From the NCBI GenBank assembly GCA_031841125.1, contig CM063108.1, positions 73,070,344-73,134,343 on the forward strand: 64,000 bases of DNA, given 5' to 3'. Every line of letters starts with the position of its first letter. The stretch's first letter is position 1. This document shows, one piece after another, positions 25,552-37,959 of the stretch. The position numbers were made by a program, and so were the translations under genes. The stretch comes from Acanthococcus lagerstroemiae. Taxonomy: Eukaryota > Arthropoda > Insecta > Hemiptera > Eriococcidae. A model generated the notes under the pieces. That model did not search any database. It was not told the origin of the DNA and saw only the letters and a list, made by a program, of their open reading frames with translations.

Positions 25552-27003
25552 CATTATTTTATTTTATTTTATTTACAACCTTGGGTAGATGTGCTACAGC
25601 CAGCTACCCCGCCAATTTGAGGGCATAGGTTTCCACCATCTCCTTCCATGTGTCGCGGTTTCTCGCCAATCTTGTCCACCCTCCCCCCAGCTCTTTAAAG
25701 TCGTCCCTCCAGCGCATTGGTGATCAGCCCCTTGCGCGTGTATGGCCATACGGGGTCCAAAAAGTTGCAATTTTAAGCTATTTTGGTTCTTCCTCTTTTA
25801 TCAAGTGACCTGCATAATTCCATTTCAATTTTCTAATCACATAACCAATATCAGGTACGCTAATTTTTCTTTTTGTCTGAAAGTCTAATTTTGTCTCTCA
25901 GCTTAATTTTCAAAATACTTCTGAACATGGAATTTTGCATTACTTTTAGTTTCTTCAAATGTTTTTTCGTTATTGACCATGTTTGAGCCCCGTATGTTGC
26001 CACTGGTATCACGCAGCTGTTTAGGATTTTGGCTTTAGTTTTGGTTTTCATATTACTTTTAAAAATATGTGTTTGGGTCCAAAATGCTTTCCACGAGTTA
26101 CGAATGCGAACTTTAATTTCCTTGTCGGTTCTGTTTTTAAATGACACGAATTGTCCTAAGTACTTATATTCGTCTACTACCTCGAGTTTCACTGTGTTGG
26201 GGAGGCGGAGTTCTTTTTTATAATCGTTCCCCATTATTTTAGATTTCTCCAGGTTAATCGAAAGTTCTACTTTAGCCCCTTGCAGTCTCAGGTCCTCAAT
26301 AATTGCATTAATTTCCTCCATATTTTTTCCAATCAATACGATGTCATCGGCAAATCTGAGGTTGTTAATCTGCCGACTATTAATCCTCAATCCGTAGTTG
26401 TCCCACTCTAATTTTCTGAATATATCCTCTAATACCGCGTTAAAGATATTGGGTGAGACGGGGTCTCCCTGCTTTACCCCTCGACCCACTTTGAATATAT
26501 CGCATTTTTTATCTAGTGAAATAAACGCTACCGGGTTTTTGTACAAGTTTTCTAACATGGCTATAATTTTCTCGGCGACGCCTTGCGACGCTAATGCTTT
26601 CCAAACGCTATGCTGGTATATAGAGTCAAAGGCTTCATTAAAATCGATGAATGCCAGTACCACCTCCAAGCCATATTCCTTTGTTTTTTCAATGATTTGA
26701 GTTAATGATTGTATGTGGTCAATTGTGGCGAACTTTCTACGAAAGCCAGCTTGCTCAAATGGTTGATTCCTATCTAGAGTATCGTATATACGATTTTTAA
26801 TTATTTTCATAAAAACTTTGCTCATATTCGAGGACAGGCTTATGGGACAATAATTACCAATGTCCCCGCGATCACCTTTTTTGTGCAGTAAAATGATTTC
26901 GGACTCGCACCATTGCTTGGGGACTATTCCCGTCATCATGATTTTATTAAACAGCCCTGTTAATAGCTTAGTCAGCCGATGTTCTGCAAAAATGTCACTC
27001 ACA
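25552..27003 (-). mobile_element. 5'-truncated LINE (family A) with AAATA tail
   Basis: The element runs on the minus strand from the 5' truncation near 27,003 to a short (AAATA)n tail at 25,552-25,576. Such a tail, rather than poly-A, is typical of some LINE clades (RTE among others). It encodes RT (next entry) but has lost the endonuclease. Sequence beyond 27,003 does not resemble a LINE. Confidence 0.85.
25604..27002 (-). pseudogene. LINE reverse transcriptase, nearly intact core
   Basis: A 380-codon open frame (25,860-27,002) covers most of an RT: finger motifs (LTKLLTGLFNKI, SEIILLHKKGDRGDIGNY), FIDFNEAFDS, GVKQGDPVSPNIF, the catalytic LRFADDIVLIG, then the thumb (KYLGQFVSFKNRTDKEIK) and ATYGAQTWSI. 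The frame then shifts, and the C-terminal tail continues to a stop at 25,604 with KLKWNYAGHL and MRWRDDFKELGGGW, containing stops. The RT catalytic FADD box is intact, but the missing endonuclease and N-terminal part make it non-functional. It copies RNA at the target site when intact. It shares its domain order with the 35.5-36.7 kb element but differs at most positions. Confidence 0.88.
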
Positions 27004-27407
27004 TGCGATTGATTTTAGAAACATTTTAAGTATACGACTAAACAATAATGTCATCACGATAAACTAATACTTTCAACAAAATAAGTGTAGTACCTATGTA
27101 AGATTCCGTCACGCCGCAATCTTGGTTGCGATGATACTCGCAGATAGATTCGTGCAGTGCACGAGGTATCTAGTAGGTCGGAGTAACAGTTATCCGAGCT
27201 AAGACATGTCGTAGTCTACACCCTCGGAGCTGTAGCTTTTTGTTGATTCAGTGTCCTCGCTGCAATCTTAGAAGCGTGATTTAAAGGCTATTCTGTTCTA
27301 GTCTTACATATATGTATACATATGAGCAACAACAGAAAAGATTTCTTCGCACGGTATAAATTAGAGGTACCGCTTTCTTACTTTATTCTCCCCCATCTAT
27401 TCTCTTA

Positions 27408-27497
27408 AGCCGGCTGCACATTACGCTGACGTTTCGTGTTAACACGACATAATATGACGTGTTAACACGAAAACGTCAGCGTAGTGTGCATCTAGCT
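27408..27497. repeat. Long near-perfect hairpin
   Basis: The arm at about 27,413-27,445 (GCTGCACATTACGCTGACG, then TTTCGTGTTAACACG) pairs with 27,459-27,494 (CGTGTTAACACGAAAACGTC, then AGCGTAGTGTGCA) around a loop of about 12 bases. The stem is over 30 bp with few mismatches. It could be a very small MITE or palindromic element. A microRNA-like hairpin is possible but not shown. Confidence 0.6.
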
Positions 27498-30400
27498 TTA
27501 CTCCCTTCTCTAATTCATCTCCCTCGACCACCACTCATCACAACCCTTAACTAATGTGGAGAGGGGGGACACAACGACGTACTTCTATAATCAGACAACC
27601 CAACAGAGCGTTTAGAGAGATAGTAGACAAAAGCAATGGTTTCCCACAAACGGATAAAAGAAAATGTAATAAGGCAGTGGCTTTTCTCTTACTCCTTTTT
27701 TTTTTCAAAGACTTAGAGTTAGAATTTGCTTCATTTTTAGTTTTTGAAATTTATTTGAACGATGTCATCTAGTTGAAACTTTAAATACCTCATATGACCT
27801 CCAGATCCAACACCGGAGATTTCCGACATTTCATTTTCGAAAAAAATTGCTTGCATGTTACACATCATTTCCTGTGTTTCTTCGAATTCTAAACTGTTTT
27901 TGTTTCAAATCGACACGCTGATTAAGTCACCGCAGCGGGAAACCTGAAAGATAGATACTCGAAAAGGAATTTCGTCCAGCTACAAATCCAGCGTTAGCTT
28001 ATGCCAGTGTTACTGGCCCTTTATCAAGCCAACGCACTGGAAGTCTCAATCCCAACCAGGACAAGTCTCATCGCCATTTTAATTAACATTCTGGATAGTA
28101 ATAAGCACTTATGCACGGAAAATTCTACCGAAAACCCGAATAATCGTTTTGCGAATCTCGAATTACCGTGCTACATAATATATATATATATATACCTACA
28201 CGTTTTAATGGTAAATGGTATTAATTATATATGCGAATCTGGAGACGAACATACACGTACATGTATCTATAGGTGCACGTACAGCGACAAGCGACAGGCT
28301 GTGTATGTGTAGACGCTATATGATAATATATTGTAATTACACGCCAGCCATGTAATCCGTGCTTTTTTGTAATGCAGACATTTTATTAAAATACTCCACT
28401 CTAAACATATAATGTTCCTGTTCTGCCACCAACGTTGCGTGAACAGATTTAATTACATTTATTATGAAACGCAGCGCGGTGCGATGCCATTGTAATGGAT
28501 TTACTTCGCATATTACTCAGGTTCCAAAAGTGAGCTTCACTCAACGTTTTTCGAATCGACCATCGGCACCGTCACTTTTCGCCCTCTGAAATTTATTCCT
28601 ACACGACCCGTTCGCTTTTGTTTTTGTTGATAAGAGCGGTAATAACGTCGGCGTATTGAGTTATTAAAGTGATAAACAGGAAATTCTGGGCCCAGTATTA
28701 ATAATTCGAACGGTCACGCGTGAAATGGTGATTTACGTTTTGCTCCGGTGCCTCAAACCGTAGCAATTAAGTAGCGTGAAATAAGCCTTAAATTCCGATT
28801 AGCGATCCTCACATCAGCAACTTCAGTCTGGATGCAACCGTCTTGGAACAAATGCTCCGTATCGATGCTCATTTCTTGGAGATATGGATTCGAGTGCACT
28901 ATATTATAAGTATGTACATATTACAGGCATAAGTACTCGTCGGGTGTGAAGAGCCCGCGTGAACAGCCAACGCAATGTTACCATCGAATGTTGACCATGA
29001 GTCGTCGAATGTGGGAAATCTTTAACGTAGCGGATACCCAGCTACCTACTTGTAGAAACCGGTAATCAAAAATTCGACTATGGAGATCCTCGAAATAGCA
29101 CATGGTGTGATAGTATGTCTCCAAATTTATGTCTCAATTAACATTCAGTTTTACTGAGAAGTAAAGTTAGATAGGTACCGAATAATCATTCAGCTTCCGC
29201 TAGGTAGGCGGTAATTCTAACGCTATAAGCAACTAGTAAGTAACAAGATATATTAAATTCATCCGTAACGCTTCCCAATTGTTAAGACAAACGACCTTAA
29301 AAGTTTATTGGAAATGAAAACGATATTCTCGATTTTTCCCACATTTAAACGAATCAACGTTGAATCACGCCAACTTAACCTTCGTATCTTTATTACACGT
29401 ATTGTTACAAGTGAAAGTAATACACGTACGCATACACGGCTTTTTTTCCTAATCAAAGGTTAGGTCGAATTTTTCAGCCTATATATGAACGTCGCTTTGC
29501 TTTGTATAGAGATAATAACGAGAGATGTACACGATGCCTGTAATATGGGTTAAACAAAACACCTGGCCTTCAATTTCAATATGGTTGAGAGAGGCTGGAT
29601 GTTGGACATCCTATTAGAACTTATCTTCTAGAAAGCATCATTACGGAATATTGAGAGGAAAAATTCGAAAACATAAGCGACTGGTTCGGAAACCGCGGTA
29701 TTCAAAGTCGACAACAATAAAGGGGTATCGGAAAAATTTACTCAGTAATAAAAACACTGCCATAAGCATCTTTCAAAACAGAGAAAAACCTCTGGAAGTA
29801 AGTAAAATACGTTATAGGATATCTACCTAGGACCAAGGACACAAGGTAGAACTGAATATTAATCAAAACGAATGAAAAAAGAAAACAGGAAATAATAAAA
29901 GACATCGCAACATATATGTTAGATGCAAACATGGGAGCTTGGAGAGCTTTTAGCCCTATAAATCCACTGGAAGCTTCTCGAAAATGGGAAAGAAGTTTTA
30001 GCATTATTCTAATACTTACCAGCCATTCGTAACCCCACCCCTCCCCATTTTCACTTATGCATCACCACTCTACGAACAGCGTCACAGGGAAGTAACAGGA
30101 AGAAACTCGTAGTATCTTAACGTAATTTAGAGAACTAACTAAAGAGTAATTAACAAGATAGGGAAGTGAGGTAGTCAGGCTAGTGCTTGAGGGAGGTGGG
30201 GATCTGGTCTTGACTAAAGGGGAAAATGGTGTTGGAGGGAATGCTACAATTAGAGAAACCACTACATTACAAAATCGCAGGTCCCCCAGGCTACTTCACT
30301 GAGATAGACAATTAGTAAACAAGGACGCATGCTTATCAAAAGATAATCCAAGATTTTCTTTTTAATTTTGGCTTTGGCAGTTATGAATGGAATGGGTAAC

Positions 30401-31137
30401 CTGTACCAATAAGGCTTTTTGATTGCGGGGTGATTTTCAATTAATTTTACCAGAATCGTTCGAAGGTCGTCCATCCACAAAATGTTTTCGTGAACTCGGG
30501 GTGAGGGTGATCTCTGTTAGGTAGGCCATCTTACTCTCTTGTATATATGTACTTTATCCAATGTGTTTTCGCCTCTGTACCAAGTCAACTATAATATTTC
30601 GTGCCTCTCTGGCCTCTACCGGAAACATATCCAGGGCTCGACGTAAAATAGAATAGTCAGACACATATATCAATATATAGATGCAGATAGAAAGATATAG
30701 CCATACCAATAGATAGACATACGGTTACACACATAGCTAAGACCTATTAAAACTTGTCAACACTGTATACGATGCTTCATCTCATTATCACGCAACATAA
30801 TATAGTATTACAAATTCCTCTTCGCCCACCTGTTCTTTACTTATCACGGAAAAGCTTCAAGATTTGAAACAAACAGATAGAAAACAACAAGATAACCAGA
30901 CAGCCAGACCAACAAACAAAAAACAAGACGCAACACCCAACCGACAGGTGATAGCAGCGAAGCTACAAGAGAGAGTCTGAGCCGCAACGTACTTAAGACG
31001 TTAAACTTCAGAGTTTTTTCATTCATATTCTTTTGACACCCAGCCCCCATCCCCAACTAGAATTATCACAAAAGGTCACCTACAGAAACAAGATTACATG
31101 AAGGTCGGTAAAAAAAATAATAAATAAGGAGGAGCGA
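27498..31137. other. No recognisable gene
   Basis: I see no supported coding feature. An AT dinucleotide run lies at 28,177-28,192. The segment around 28,300-28,900 is less repetitive and rich in TAAT-type words, which could be regulatory, but there is no direct evidence. Open frames at 29,738-30,004 and 30,262-30,480 have no motif. Confidence 0.4.
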
Positions 31138-31605
31138 ATGTTGCCCCTTTCCATTAGGGTACAACTAGCTAAATTTTTATTCTACGACCTATGCGTGAAC
31201 ATGTGTGGCCACGGGTGCTTCGGCACGTACCTACATCGGATGTCGATAGCGCCGAGCCCCGTGTGCGCGCACTGTGATCGAGGGGCGGAGGACACACCTT
31301 GGCACACCCTGTTCGAGTGCGAGGCCTGGGAGCAGGAGAGGCGCGGGACGGCCACAACAGCGATCGATCCCGGAGGCGACCATGAAGAAGAAGAAGAAGA
31401 CGACGTCGGCGTGATCAGCCGTCTCGCGCTGGACACCCTGGTTCCGGAGATGATGAAGAACGGAAGCAGTTGGGACCGGGTGTCGGCCTTTGTCTCAGCC
31501 ATCATGAAGAAGAAGATGCAGACGGAGTGGTCGAGACAGAGGGCCGGCGATTCACCAAGCTCGGCCCACACCATCGAACAGGAGGAGAACTCTGTACCAT
31601 CCTAG
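31138..31605 (+). pseudogene. R1-like RT C-terminus with CCHC zinc knuckle
   Basis: The open frame contains GHGCFGTYLHRM followed by CAHCDRGAEDTPWHTLFEC, a Cys-x2-Cys-x9-His-x4-Cys zinc knuckle. This is typical of the C-terminal end of R1-clade LINE proteins, followed by an acidic stretch (EEEEEDD) and a basic tail (MKKKMQTEWSRQRA). It is only the last 120-150 residues of a protein normally about 1000 long, so it is a 5'-truncated copy even though the frame itself is open. The exact 5' junction is uncertain (31,138-31,190). Confidence 0.8.
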
Positions 31606-32022
31606 AGAAGAGCTGCTGCAGCTGCACTGCGGACCCACCAGCAGGGCTCACCCGTCGTCACCACCGGAGGTGAGGGGTGAGTAAAGAGAGGCAGCGCGTC
31701 CGGCCGTGGGGGACCTGAAATTTCCAGGCGAGCGCTCAGGGAGTGCGGACCTCGGTCAGTAGGAAACCCAATGGTGGCCCTGATAGGACGCGCGCACCGT
31801 TCCGGCACGTAGAAATGGGGGCTCGGGCTCGGGCCCAAGGCGTCCCTCCAGTCACTGACGCGATACTCGAAAGGGTAGTTCCTGTGGCCGGGGGTGCGGT
31901 GTCTCAGGGGCCACTTTGGCATGCATGCATCGCCATACGTCCCACTACACCATGCGTGAACATGTAATAGGCGAGGATCCACGGGGGGCGACTTCTCCCT
32001 AATACCAAAAAAAAAAAAGGAG
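31138..32022 (+). mobile_element. 3' end of an R1-like non-LTR retrotransposon
   Basis: A GC-rich island stands out from its AT-rich surroundings. It comprises the last part of the RT protein (31,138-31,605), a 3' UTR of about 400 bp and an A-tract (32,009-32,020) at the end of the element. The 3' UTR has relatives at 24.7 kb and 50.6 kb, so the family was active in this genome. Confidence 0.8.
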
Positions 32023-35000
32023 GAAAAACCTGTGGAGGAAGGGGGGAGGCGAAATCTATAGGAGAGGATGCAGCAAAAAATATTTTCGCGCACTTTTCCT
32101 TCTGCCATTTTCCTCCCCAAAATGATCGTCTGGATTCGCGTCTCATGAACGAACGAATTTTTAAAATTTCAGCCTTCCGGTTCTCATAGTCCAGCGTAAA
32201 AAACCATACCAAGAAGCGATTTCATGAAGTTAGAGAAATGACGAGGTACGCTTCAAAAACTGGGTGTAAAGTAATTCAAGTATCTCAGCTCATGAAATAA
32301 TACAAAACTTTACAATCACGGTCAAGTTATCAAGTTATGGCGAGGCTACACAAAATATAATTTATTCGTCAACATTTTTACCATTCTGCTATGTTCTGAT
32401 GGTATTCGTAGAAATTTTCCCACCCGATATTTTAAATCTCAAATTTGAACCGTATGAAGATTTGAAGATTAATTTTCATTTGTAGAAAATACAGTTCGAC
32501 CATATTTTTGTGAACGCAATTTCCAAGTACCTATAAATAACGATTTCTGAGTAAAAAGTTTTTCGTAACACCATAGAGGTTCAAAATGCCGTTTCCAGCT
32601 ATAAGTAACAACGTCTATAGTCAATTCGAACTAAAATTCGCCGTTGGAATCATCGAAATAGAAAAATTTCTCGATTGGCGTACCCATTTCATTGATTTAT
32701 CTGACATAAAAAAGGATTGTTTTGAATTCGACGGTTACACTCATCCTGTCCGTCTTTTCCGGTACCGGTAAGGAAAAGGGTGGGACCTTAATTGCAGGCA
32801 GGTTTAAATGGTCTGAAAGTCGATGAATGGAACCGAGTATGTGGTACTAACGTTCTTATTTCCTTTTTACACAGTATACGAAGATATTGTTGTACAGATA
32901 TACAGAGATTATTAAGTGTGTACACACCCTTTAGGTAGTAAGTGTCATGGTAAAGCGAACCTTTAGGCTATCCGGTTTTATAATCTCGTTTAAGAAACTC
33001 AGATTTCAAAGCCCACGCCAGTTGATCGATAGCTGTTGTTAGGTTATTACGGCGTCGAAACTATCCGATTGATTTCAACATTGCATCGGGAATAACCCGG
33101 GTATGGAAGTTTGTAAGCGTTCTAAAATGCATGTAATTTCGAATTCTGATTTTCAGTAAAATTCGTTGTCGAAAATACCTACTTCAAGTAGTTTGGAAAA
33201 GTTGTAATCTTGAACTTTGTGGTCATGGACAAATAAAAATAGGTCAGAAATATATGATAGGACTGGACGCTATTCTAATTTTCAATGCAGAAAATTATTC
33301 CGTGAATCTCATCAAGACAACGCTAGGTGGGAGTTGTCACTAAGTTTAAGATATCACAAATTGAAGTTGAATTTCAGATCATCGTATACTTCTACAGCAT
33401 ATTTGTCATCGTTAGGAAACGCAGGCGATACGCAAATCCGGACAACAGAGATCAGAAGTCCCAACAGTCTAAGGATACTTGCGAAGAATTAAGAAAGCGC
33501 AAAACGTCTGAACTTAAGAAATCCAGGTATTGGAAGAAAGAATCGAGTACGTGATACCTCCTTCAAGAAGCAGGTTGGCAGAAGCTCGCAACCAGACGTG
33601 TTTATAATAGGGTTAATGCATTTTCCGAAACTAGTTGACTTTTTCCCATTTTTATTTTTTAATTTATTCCTTCTTTAAATATTTACGTACTCTGGAATAC
33701 CAAATAATTTACCCCGGATTAAAAAAACGCACCTACTTCACAACAGAAAATAATAAACCGAGCAAATAAGTATTAATATAGGTTTTTTGGCGGATTTTTC
33801 GCGGAATATCATGAAGAACGGTGCAATCAGTTCTACTACACAAAATTTTCGGTTTTCAATCTTCTTTTTAAGTCCAACGAAGAAGAGGATATGCTAACCC
33901 CCCCCCCCCCAAAAAAAAAACAAAACAATGTTCATCATTCTTTATTGAAATGTTTTCTAATCATTATTGCGAATGAATCTACGCACATTCGTATGGGATA
34001 AAATTATTTTTAGAATGTAACCAGCCAGGAACTTTATGCTAAATATTTACAGTAACTCCAAGGTTGACAGAAAATCTCGATCCTTTATTCAGTCACCTAG
34101 CCTCTGTATTTCACTGTTTATCAGTCCTCTCGAAACTCTTGCTAAAAAAATCAAGTTTGAACTTCTTAGGCGAAGGAAGGATTTGCTTATTTAGTTTAAT
34201 TTTATGTAGAATCGCAGTTGGCATTAGAAATAGATAAACAAAATCCAGAGTGGAGAAAACTACGAACATAGAAGGCAATCGTGCAAATCAAGTTTTTCTT
34301 CAGCTACGAGAACTCAATTACATTTTGTCTCAAAAACCTCCAGTGCAAATCTCGTTCAATATACGAATAACTTTTACATCGATTTATTTCCGTATTGTAC
34401 GGGGATAATATTCTGCGTATTAAAAAACAAATTGTTTTCCCAATGTAGGTAATATAATTTACGAGAATTTTTTACACTCATCGCACTCAAAAGTCAAACC
34501 AGCTTCAGAAGAATATTACAGGTACTTCTCACGTTCTCACCGGGGTCTCACTATTCTATAACGAACTCCGTTCACTTCAATCTCAATTACAGTGAGAACA
34601 ATATTTTTCAAATACGAAAGAGGGAAAAAACGTTATAAAGCTCATACGTAGAAATAAGCTCACGATCGGAGTTATCTCTTACGACCTTCCTTTTTTTCCC
34701 TCCCATACTACCATCTAGTTCTTTTGAATAGTTGTGAAAGTAACTTTCTTTTTTTCTTTTCGTTCGTTCGTTCTTCCATTCTTCCTTCCTTCAACTCACC
34801 TCTCGTTGTAATTTTCCGGAGCATTTTTGTCCATTATCGTGCTTAGTTAGGTAAACAAGGGTTGAGATAGTTCGTTGCGAGTGCACACTTTATCGTACGT
34901 TGACCGACGTCGTTGTAGGTTGTAATAAGTGAAACGTGACTGAATAGCGAATGTCGGGGGAAAATAACGCGTTTGTTTGAAATACCTGAGTTAGCGATAA

Positions 35001-35463
35001 TGCAGTAATTAGCTCGACACGTAAAATGGAATTTGAATCGAAAAGGGCACAGTGCAAGAAGTAGATAATTCGAGGAGGGTAAAACTACAAATCCCAGAGC
35101 TCATAAGAAACAGTGAAATTCGCCTCATTTTTCAAAAGTTGACGTTTTCATTGAACACACGGTACAAGAACCACGGGAAAGGGACTGAGAAAAATAACAA
35201 TCAACATAAGTTAATAATAAGTTATCTCGCCAGTGAAGTGACGACTCTAATATAGTTACACATGGGTACAATCCATTTCCCATTTTAACTGCATAAAGTC
35301 AGAGTTTAAAATTTTCATTTCCTCATATCCTAAATTTTGCAATTCGCAAATTGAAATTCCACAGAAAAATTTAAATAGGTATGCGTAACCAAAATCTAAA
35401 ATTTAAATCAAAATTCCAAAAAAGTTTGAAGTTTTGATTTTCTGCAATCAAAATTTATTGTGG
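32023..35463. other. No firm gene; two weak exon candidates
   Basis: At 32,586-32,767 an ATG frame ends at a donor-like GGTAAGG. At 33,378 an acceptor-like TTTCAG precedes an open frame to about 33,554 (VYFYSIFVIVRKRRR, a hydrophobic run then basic residues). The two could be parts of one gene, but joining them gives a different frame from the hydrophobic one, and no family is recognised. A run of 13 C followed by A lies at 33,898-33,920. Confidence 0.25.
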
Positions 35464-36698
35464 ATTATTATTTTTATTTTATTTACAGCCATGGTATGTT
35501 TACAGGTACAGCGTCCCTAATATAAGCTACCCCACCCGAGTGCGGGTATTGGCCTCCACTGTTCGCCTCCATCTGTCCCGATCTACTGCTATGCTTATCC
35601 ATTTTCCCCCCATCAGTCTTATTATTTTGTCCCGCCATCGTTTTGCCGGTCTCCCGCGTTTTCTTTTTCGATCGTAGGACGTCCATTCTCTTACTATCTT
35701 TCGCCATTCGTCGTTCCCCCTTCCGGCTATGTGTCCCGCGTAATTCAGTTTCAACTTTATAATTTTTTCCCGGATGTCTTCAGATTTGGTAGTATTTAGT
35801 ATATCGTGAATGGTGACCCTGTCTCTTGGTTTTACACCTAGGATGCTCCTTAACATACTGTAATGCGTGGTTTGTATTCTTTTTAATTGTTTTTTAGTCA
35901 GCGCCCACGTTTGAGCCCCATAAGTTAGAACTGGAATGATAGCGCTGTTAAAGATCTACATTTTCGATCTCAGTCCCATTTTGCCTTTCAATAAAATTTT
36001 CAATGACCAGAATCGTTTCCAGGCGTTCGAAATTCTCGTTTTGATTTCATTGTTGCTTCTGTTCATAAAGGAGACCATTTGACCCAGGTATTTATACTCT
36101 TTGACGTACTCAATCTCTGTGTTATTGATTTGTAGCACCTGACCTACCGTTTGAGCCATGATTTTTGTTTTTGATAGGTTCATTGATAGACCCACTTCCC
36201 CGCATGTTACTTGTAGTTGCTTCGTCATTTCTGTAACTTCCTCCAGGTTCTTTTCTATTAACACTATGTCGTCAGCAAATCTTAGGTGGTTGAGCCATTT
36301 TTCATTTATTTTGAGTCCTAAGCCCTCCCAGTTAAGATTTCGAATGGCCTCCTCTAGGACGCTGTGGAATATATTAGGTGATAGTGGGTCACCCTATTTT
36401 ACCCCGCGCCGTAGCTCGAAAGCTGGTCCTCTTTTGTTTCCAGTCTGATGTTTGCATTGGCTTTCTTGTATGTATTTTGCAAGATTCTAATTATCTTTGT
36501 CGGGACCCCTTGATTATTGAGCTCTGCCCACATTTTATCGTAGTAGATGGAGTCAAATGATTTTCGGAAATCAATGAAGACAAACCATATTTTTATATTG
36601 TATTCTCTCGCTTTCTCAAGGATTTGACTAATTGTGTGAATATGATCTATCGTTGAGCGACCTTTCCTAAATGCTGTTTGTTCTACTGGTTGGTGTAG
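35464..36698 (-). mobile_element. 5'-truncated LINE (family B) with AT-rich tail
   Basis: A minus-strand LINE remnant with a tail of TTATTTTTATTTTATTT (plus-strand view) at about 35,464-35,486 and a 5' truncation near 36,698. The truncation falls within the RT finger domain, at the sequence NQPVEQTAFRKGRSTIDHIH. Confidence 0.85.
35527..36698 (-). pseudogene. LINE reverse transcriptase fragment, frameshifted
   Basis: From the 5' side the minus strand reads FRKGRSTIDHIH, VFIDFRKSFDS, then a damaged GxxQGD region with a stop, LRFADDIV at about 36,270, EEVTEMTKQLQVTCGEVGL and EYVKEYKYLGQMVSF, ending in GRPAKRWRDKIIRLMGGKW. The frame at 35,527-35,856 holds the last 109 codons. The order of blocks matches family A at 25.6-27.0 kb (EYKYLGQ, WRD, NYAGH), but residues differ widely, so these are two related families rather than two copies of one. 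Several stops and frameshifts make it dead. Confidence 0.85.
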
Positions 36699-37344
36699 TT
36701 ATTATACCCATGTGTAAATATAGAGCACTCGTGGGGGGGGGGGGGGGAAAGGGTACCCATAAAGAGATATGAAAAACGGCACGCGCGCGACAATATTTCA
36801 AAGTAAAGCGGAAGTGTATGTGTCAGAAAACCTAATTTTTTGAGTCCAAAAGGCTCCTTCCTTGTTGAGAGCGTACTGGAAATTCTTTTGGTGAACACCC
36901 ATAATATCTGGAGTAGGTGTTCCTTAGTTAAACTTGGTGGAAAAATTTTTTCCGATTCTTTTTTGCTCTCAAAGTTTACCTCTACTGAGAAAATTAAACC
37001 TTGAAATTTTCAGCCCTCTCCGTGAAGAAAAAGTGGTGCCAGCGAGCTCCCCAATTTCACGAAATATATGAGAACATTGAAGTATCGAACGATATTTTCA
37101 AGTTCCAGTACCTCAATTTGGTCCCTATTTGGGTAGAATCGACTAATACACCAATTTTAGCCTCCCCCCCCCCCAGAATTCTGAGATTCACCATTTGTCA
37201 CATCGAAAATCATACCGAGCAAAATTTGAAAAATTACGCCGATTCATATTGTGAAATTTGAGCGTCGCCATATTCAAAAGGTTTAAAAAGTACATATTGG
37301 CCAAAATGAACGAATCAAAGTATATCAATCTGGAGTGACTGAAG
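36699..37344. other. No recognisable gene
   Basis: It contains a run of 15 G (36,733-36,747) and 11 C (37,164-37,174). The frame at 37,001-37,261 has no motif and ends upstream of the next pseudogene. Confidence 0.4.
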
Positions 37345-37910
37345 GTGATCTCAACTCGATTTTTGTCAATGATAACGCAGAAATATGTAGTTGAATATGT
37401 ACAAAATAAGCTACGAGAAAGTCATCCCCGAGATGATTACAAGGAATTCTTGGAATTGTGCTTAATTTTTCTTAGAAAACTCCCTGAAAATCTTAGTGTA
37501 TTAATTTTCATTATCCTGGCGCTATGCATCATGCTCGGTGGCTGAGCAAAGTTATTTACTCCTTGAAAATATATACATTTTTCGAAGTGAATTTAAACTG
37601 TTAGGTAGATGTGAAGAAAAATAGTTCGAAAGATGTTTGTTGTTTGGTTGTGAAATTGATGTTAAAGCATGGTTCACTGCTCCAATTGTTATGAAAGCAC
37701 CGAATTTTGATTTTGAGTTCCTGAAAACATTGATTTTGTACAGAGGTTTTAACTCTAAAATTTCCGAAGTGGCGTTGAAAAAAATTAAAAATTGTAGCTC
37801 GTTTGTGGTATTTGAGTCCTCTGAATCTACCGCATTTGCATTTTTTGAAGATAAAGTGCCGAATGAAATCAAAGATAAATATTGTGTGAACGATACAAAC
37901 AATTTGAAAA
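37345..37910 (+). pseudogene. Frameshifted gene of an unnamed, probably TE-associated family
   Basis: Three consecutive frames give one protein-like string: YVQNKLRESHPRDDYKEFLEL (37,390-37,480), then PGAMHHARWLSKVIYSLKI (37,518-37,580), then CEIDVKAWFTAPIVMKAPN and FEFLKTLILYRGFNSKISE, ending near FFEDKVPNEIKDKYC. Two frameshifts separate them. I recall similar DDYxEFLEL / GAMHHARW / VKAWF proteins as unannotated multi-copy proteins in insect genomes, but I cannot give the family a name or function. About 180 codons survive. No terminal repeats were found, so whether it was mobile is open. Confidence 0.6.
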
Positions 37911-37959
37911 TGACAAAAAGGAAAGGGATGGGGGATGTATCAAATCTGATAGCGATGCT

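Noticed and set aside
26029..26700. Plus-strand open frames within the family A LINE
   Set aside because: Shadows of the minus-strand reverse transcriptase.
31602..32212. Overlapping minus-strand open frames of 172 and 102 codons
   Set aside because: They are antisense to the GC-rich 3' UTR of the R1-like element, where stops are rare. No motif or splice support.
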